This document shows positions 60,741-64,000 of a stretch of 64,000 nucleotides of DNA, in pieces. The stretch is from Ehretia macrophylla. Its lineage: Eukaryota; Streptophyta; Magnoliopsida; Boraginales; Ehretiaceae. The notes below the pieces were generated by a model. That model worked only from the letters and a program-made list of their open reading frames with translations. It was not told where the DNA came from and ran no database searches. Location: positions 5,233,501-5,297,500 of the forward strand of contig CM075767.1 in assembly GCA_037974665.1 (NCBI GenBank), written 5' to 3'. Every line of letters begins with the position of its first letter. The first letter of the stretch is position 1. The position numbers and the translations under genes were made by a program.

Positions 60741-63700
60741 TGTCACGACCCTATTTTTTCAATCGCTAATACTGTCTCTGATACCATAATAAAACCACAA
60801 ACATTCCTAGAATCGTGATGCCACGAGCTTAAGAAGATCGTTCTGCCTAAGTCCACTAAGGCATAATTACGATAGGCCAAGCACTATTATCCATAATTCA
60901 AAATTTCAAGACTATTAAATAATCACCTCCTAAATACTAAATCCCAAATTACAAAATTTCAATTTCATTAGTCGAGGGACTAAATCTAATTATGGCTTAA
61001 GATTCACTTAACACTTAAGATTCAATTAACACCTAACAAATTTTTTTAAACCTTTTAATTATTTTCTCAAAAATCGGGCAGCACAACAGTTGTATTTTGC
61101 ACATTCCAGTTTAACCTGCAAATAGAAAAGCCACAAACTACATCTCCAAATCCTTTCATTACAGTACCTCAATTCCCAACCAACAATACAGTAACAGTTC
61201 CCAACATATAATCCACAATCTTGTATTATAAATTAACTCAAACATGTATTTGTAAAAACCAAAGTAGCCTAGTTACAACATTTAACTATTACATTAATAC
61301 AAATAGCACATATTATACAAACTTCATCACTAAGACATTAATTACACATTTCCAAAACTAAGAAACATAGCATGATAAGCAAGCAATCTCTATTTTTGTG
61401 TCTTAATCTCTGGTTCACCTGTAAGGGGAAAAAATGAAGGTAAGCTTATCTGACACCAAAGCTCAGCGAGGGGGGAATCTGGGAAGGGTTTTCAAATACA
61501 TTTTTTCTTTAAAAACTCATTTGAAAACACATGAATGCCATGCACATAGTAGCAACAATTAGTAAACATATTGGGTCATTGTAGAATAAACACTTAACAC
61601 ATGTTATAGCAAGAATACGCTTATGCTTTCACATCGCATCGCATTTCATGTGCAACAATAATGAGTAATCAACTCTACTCTCCGAGGGTTATACCAAGCA
61701 AGAGTAGGAAATCACATAATAAAAGGATACATTCACTTTCAGTTACTGATGCCAACTCCTTATGACTCCCATCACGAACCACGAGCCACAAACAACTTAT
61801 GTCACCCGAGAGGATACTCCGGATGTACCCCAGGATACGAGGCTCCTGTTAGTGATATGCCTAATGCTATCTAGTTTGATGACTTATCTTGGGCATTTCA
61901 ATGTAAACTTGTTTATTAATCAATGGCATTTTATCGATGTTCATATTCTCCATTTTCTTTTATATGAATGTGTCCCCTAGTATCTTCGTAAATGAAATAT
62001 ATTCTAAAAGTTGTTTAGAATATCTTGGCGTATTCTAAATGAAATATATTCGTAGTCCTTAGATTATTTGACCAGGACTAAAATAATCTATTATAGACTA
62101 CAACATGGATTGTTACCTTTGGTTAATATTGGATATTAATGATAAGGGGTGGTGAGCCAGCAGCTATAACTGCATATGATGCGATTAGCAATTATGTGCG
62201 CATGTACACGTAATCCTTAGACTTGAGAAATTACGGTTGTAGCATATATTGGGAATTTAATATTAACACTTGGACAATGCTCGTCTTTGATTTGTCAAGA
62301 TGAATTACGGCCTCTTGCATATTATCTTTCTAGTATAGTGGTTGACAGGTAATTATCGAGAAATGATCTGTTAACCTTCGATGTTAGGTGATGTCCTATG
62401 CTATTTATTTCCGGTTATAGAATGAGAAAGTCCCTTGCCAGGGCATAAAAGATGGAAAAGTATTTCCATGGATGTTATCTCTCATTGTACCTTTTAGATG
62501 TTTGCATCATCATCGAGTTTATAGACTTAATCGTATCATGGTCTTTACTCGATCGGGACATATTAATAGAAGGATTCATTTGTACATCTATTCATGACTA
62601 TAAATAGATTCACCTGTTTGACTTCATTGCTATATAAATTGTCTTGATACGTTGCTAGACGTCACTCCAGAACATGAGGGTATTCTGGGAATAGCGAAGA
62701 TATTCCCAAAATATGTTAAAGTCATTTAATGTTCACTCGTTACTATATAACGGTGAATCTAGAGAATCACACACAATAAAGTGTAATTGAATGAGTTTCG
62801 GATAAGCTTAGTTTGGTTTTGAAACATTAAGAGTGTTGACGTTAGCTGTGTTGGTCATTATTCAGTAATGGGCCAAATGTGTAATTATTTATAAGTGTTG
62901 GGGCAAAAGTGCAATTACAGAAAGTTTATTTCCTTAATTTAAACTAATGGTGATTAGATTAAATTAATTGTACAAATACAAGATTAATTAAGTATATACG
63001 TATTTGATATGTATATAAACATATTAGTCTTGAAATTGGAAGATGCCAAATGTTTGGCTAGGAATGCTCCACATCACTTGCTTTGTCATTAAGTTTTAAT
63101 TGAATGGCTAGGATTGAGCAAGACAAAATGCATGGTCAATTTGGAATTGGAGAATGTAGTTAGTGGAATTGTGTCATAACCCACTAAGGCTTATTTAGCA
63201 ACTACACTACACAATATACATACAAGATAAGAGAAGAAGATATTATCTTCCTCTCTCACCTTGGTGATCTCGGTTTTGCCAAAGAAAAAGGAAGAAGAAA
63301 TTTGTTTTTGCTTCTAACTTTTTGTCTCTTGATCTCCATCTTCAAGAAGCCTAGCACATGATCTTAAGTGGAAAAGGAAGCTCATTCAGGCTTATGTGGA
63401 CAACCTAAAGCTCTTGCATTTGTGGAAGGACTTGTCAAAGCTTGGCTTTGTGTTCTTCATCTCCTTTACTAAGATCTTCAAGAGCTATTCCTATATTTAC
63501 CTCTCTACTATATATATATATATTGTTGAATATATATGCTTCTATTATGTTAACCATAAGAAATCAAGACTAAGGTTTTCGATGAAAATAGTCTTTATTA
63601 TAGAAAATTTTGAAATTCTAGCAATGGATTCTTCTTGGTTTTAAGCTATGTGTGTCCATAACTCTAAGAGGTCCTTCAGCCCCATATCCCAATGGGATGC

Positions 63701-64000
63701 TCTGTCCATGCGGGATAGGGACATGCCCTGATAGTAGCCATGGCACCTGGCAAGCCAACTCCGCCCAAGGAACCAAGTCATGACTAGAGCGAAAGGTTGC
63801 AACCCTCGAGACATGCACAAGCAATCGCATAACATATTCCAATAACAAGTGTCATAGCCATTAACAATATCATATCAAGTAAGAGGAGCAACAAAGTAGG
63901 TTGCCCTTAGAATCATATATTCGAGTTTCTAATCAATTTAATAACACATCATTTCAAGTTCATATCCATTCACATAGAAGTACTATAACAATTAACTTGG
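60741..64000 (-). repeat. T11, 5' LTR of the minus-strand Gypsy element, running off the window, split by X-D
   Basis: The plus strand starts tgtcacgaccctattttttc. H-B is at 61441-61465, the GC-rich core is split by X-D (about 61795-61846 and 63679-63790), and H-A is at 63886-63906. The far LTR end lies beyond 64000. Confidence 0.82.
61847..63678 (+). mobile_element. X-D, 1.8-kb solo LTR of Copia-type family X
   Basis: It runs from tgttagtgatatgcctaatg to gaggtccttca, flanked by gctcc (61842-61846) and gcccc (63679-63683), a duplication with one change. T11 reads across after removal. This is the only copy with both ends in one piece. It ends with a leader-like CT-rich stretch and a short AT repeat near 63509-63521. 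Short open frames inside are not considered genes. Confidence 0.85.

Overview
This window looks like repeat-dominated nuclear DNA from a flowering plant, probably a eudicot. It is AT-rich, the one host gene has plant-type GT/AG introns, and almost everything else is nested Ty1/Copia and Ty3/Gypsy retrotransposons. No rRNA, tRNA or CRISPR array was recognised. No species can be named from the sequence alone.

Layout. 1-2745: a MITE end, then the last four exons of a plus-strand gene encoding C-terminal MORN repeats, best matched to the chloroplast-division protein ARC3. 2746-3481: plain intergenic DNA. 3482-14551: an old foldback DNA element split by Copia-A (3797-13949). Copia-A is itself split by a reverse LTR-like element, Z (6710-11949), which contains the better preserved Copia-B (about 6739-11619). 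14552-15611: AT-rich DNA without genes. 15612-33456: copies of a Copia LTR family called X here. The first is interrupted by a decayed SIRE-like Copia-C (16825-25964), which has an extra ORF after pol and a Harbinger-type MITE in its 5' LTR. The second, in reverse orientation, is interrupted by a young non-autonomous Gypsy element, TR-GAG (28300-32910), whose LTRs differ at only 8 of 865 positions.

33457-64000 is built almost wholly from one family of long Gypsy-type LTRs, called T here. They are about 2.2-3.3 kb and start TGTRACG-like and end GGGCGTKACA-like. They lie in both orientations and are nested inside each other and inside X. Five carry exact 5-bp target duplications (actca, gaagc, gcttg, agtgt, cttac) and a sixth carries ggcaa with a mutated first dinucleotide. 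Two incomplete Gypsy elements can be placed from their primer-binding sites: one plus-strand at 43909 with a gag start at 44205, and one minus-strand at 60737 with a broken gag piece at 52147-52359.

How the parts relate. The only gene likely to serve the plant is the ARC3-like 3' end; the rest is transposable-element machinery, mostly broken by stops and frameshifts. The most unusual signal is in the T LTRs. At roughly constant spacing they share two stem-loops whose arms change in a compensating way between copies while the pairing, and for the first one the CTACTTT loop, is kept. A GC-rich core lies between them and an acceptor-like CAGG follows. This looks like a conserved RNA-level module inside the LTR and I do not know a description of it.
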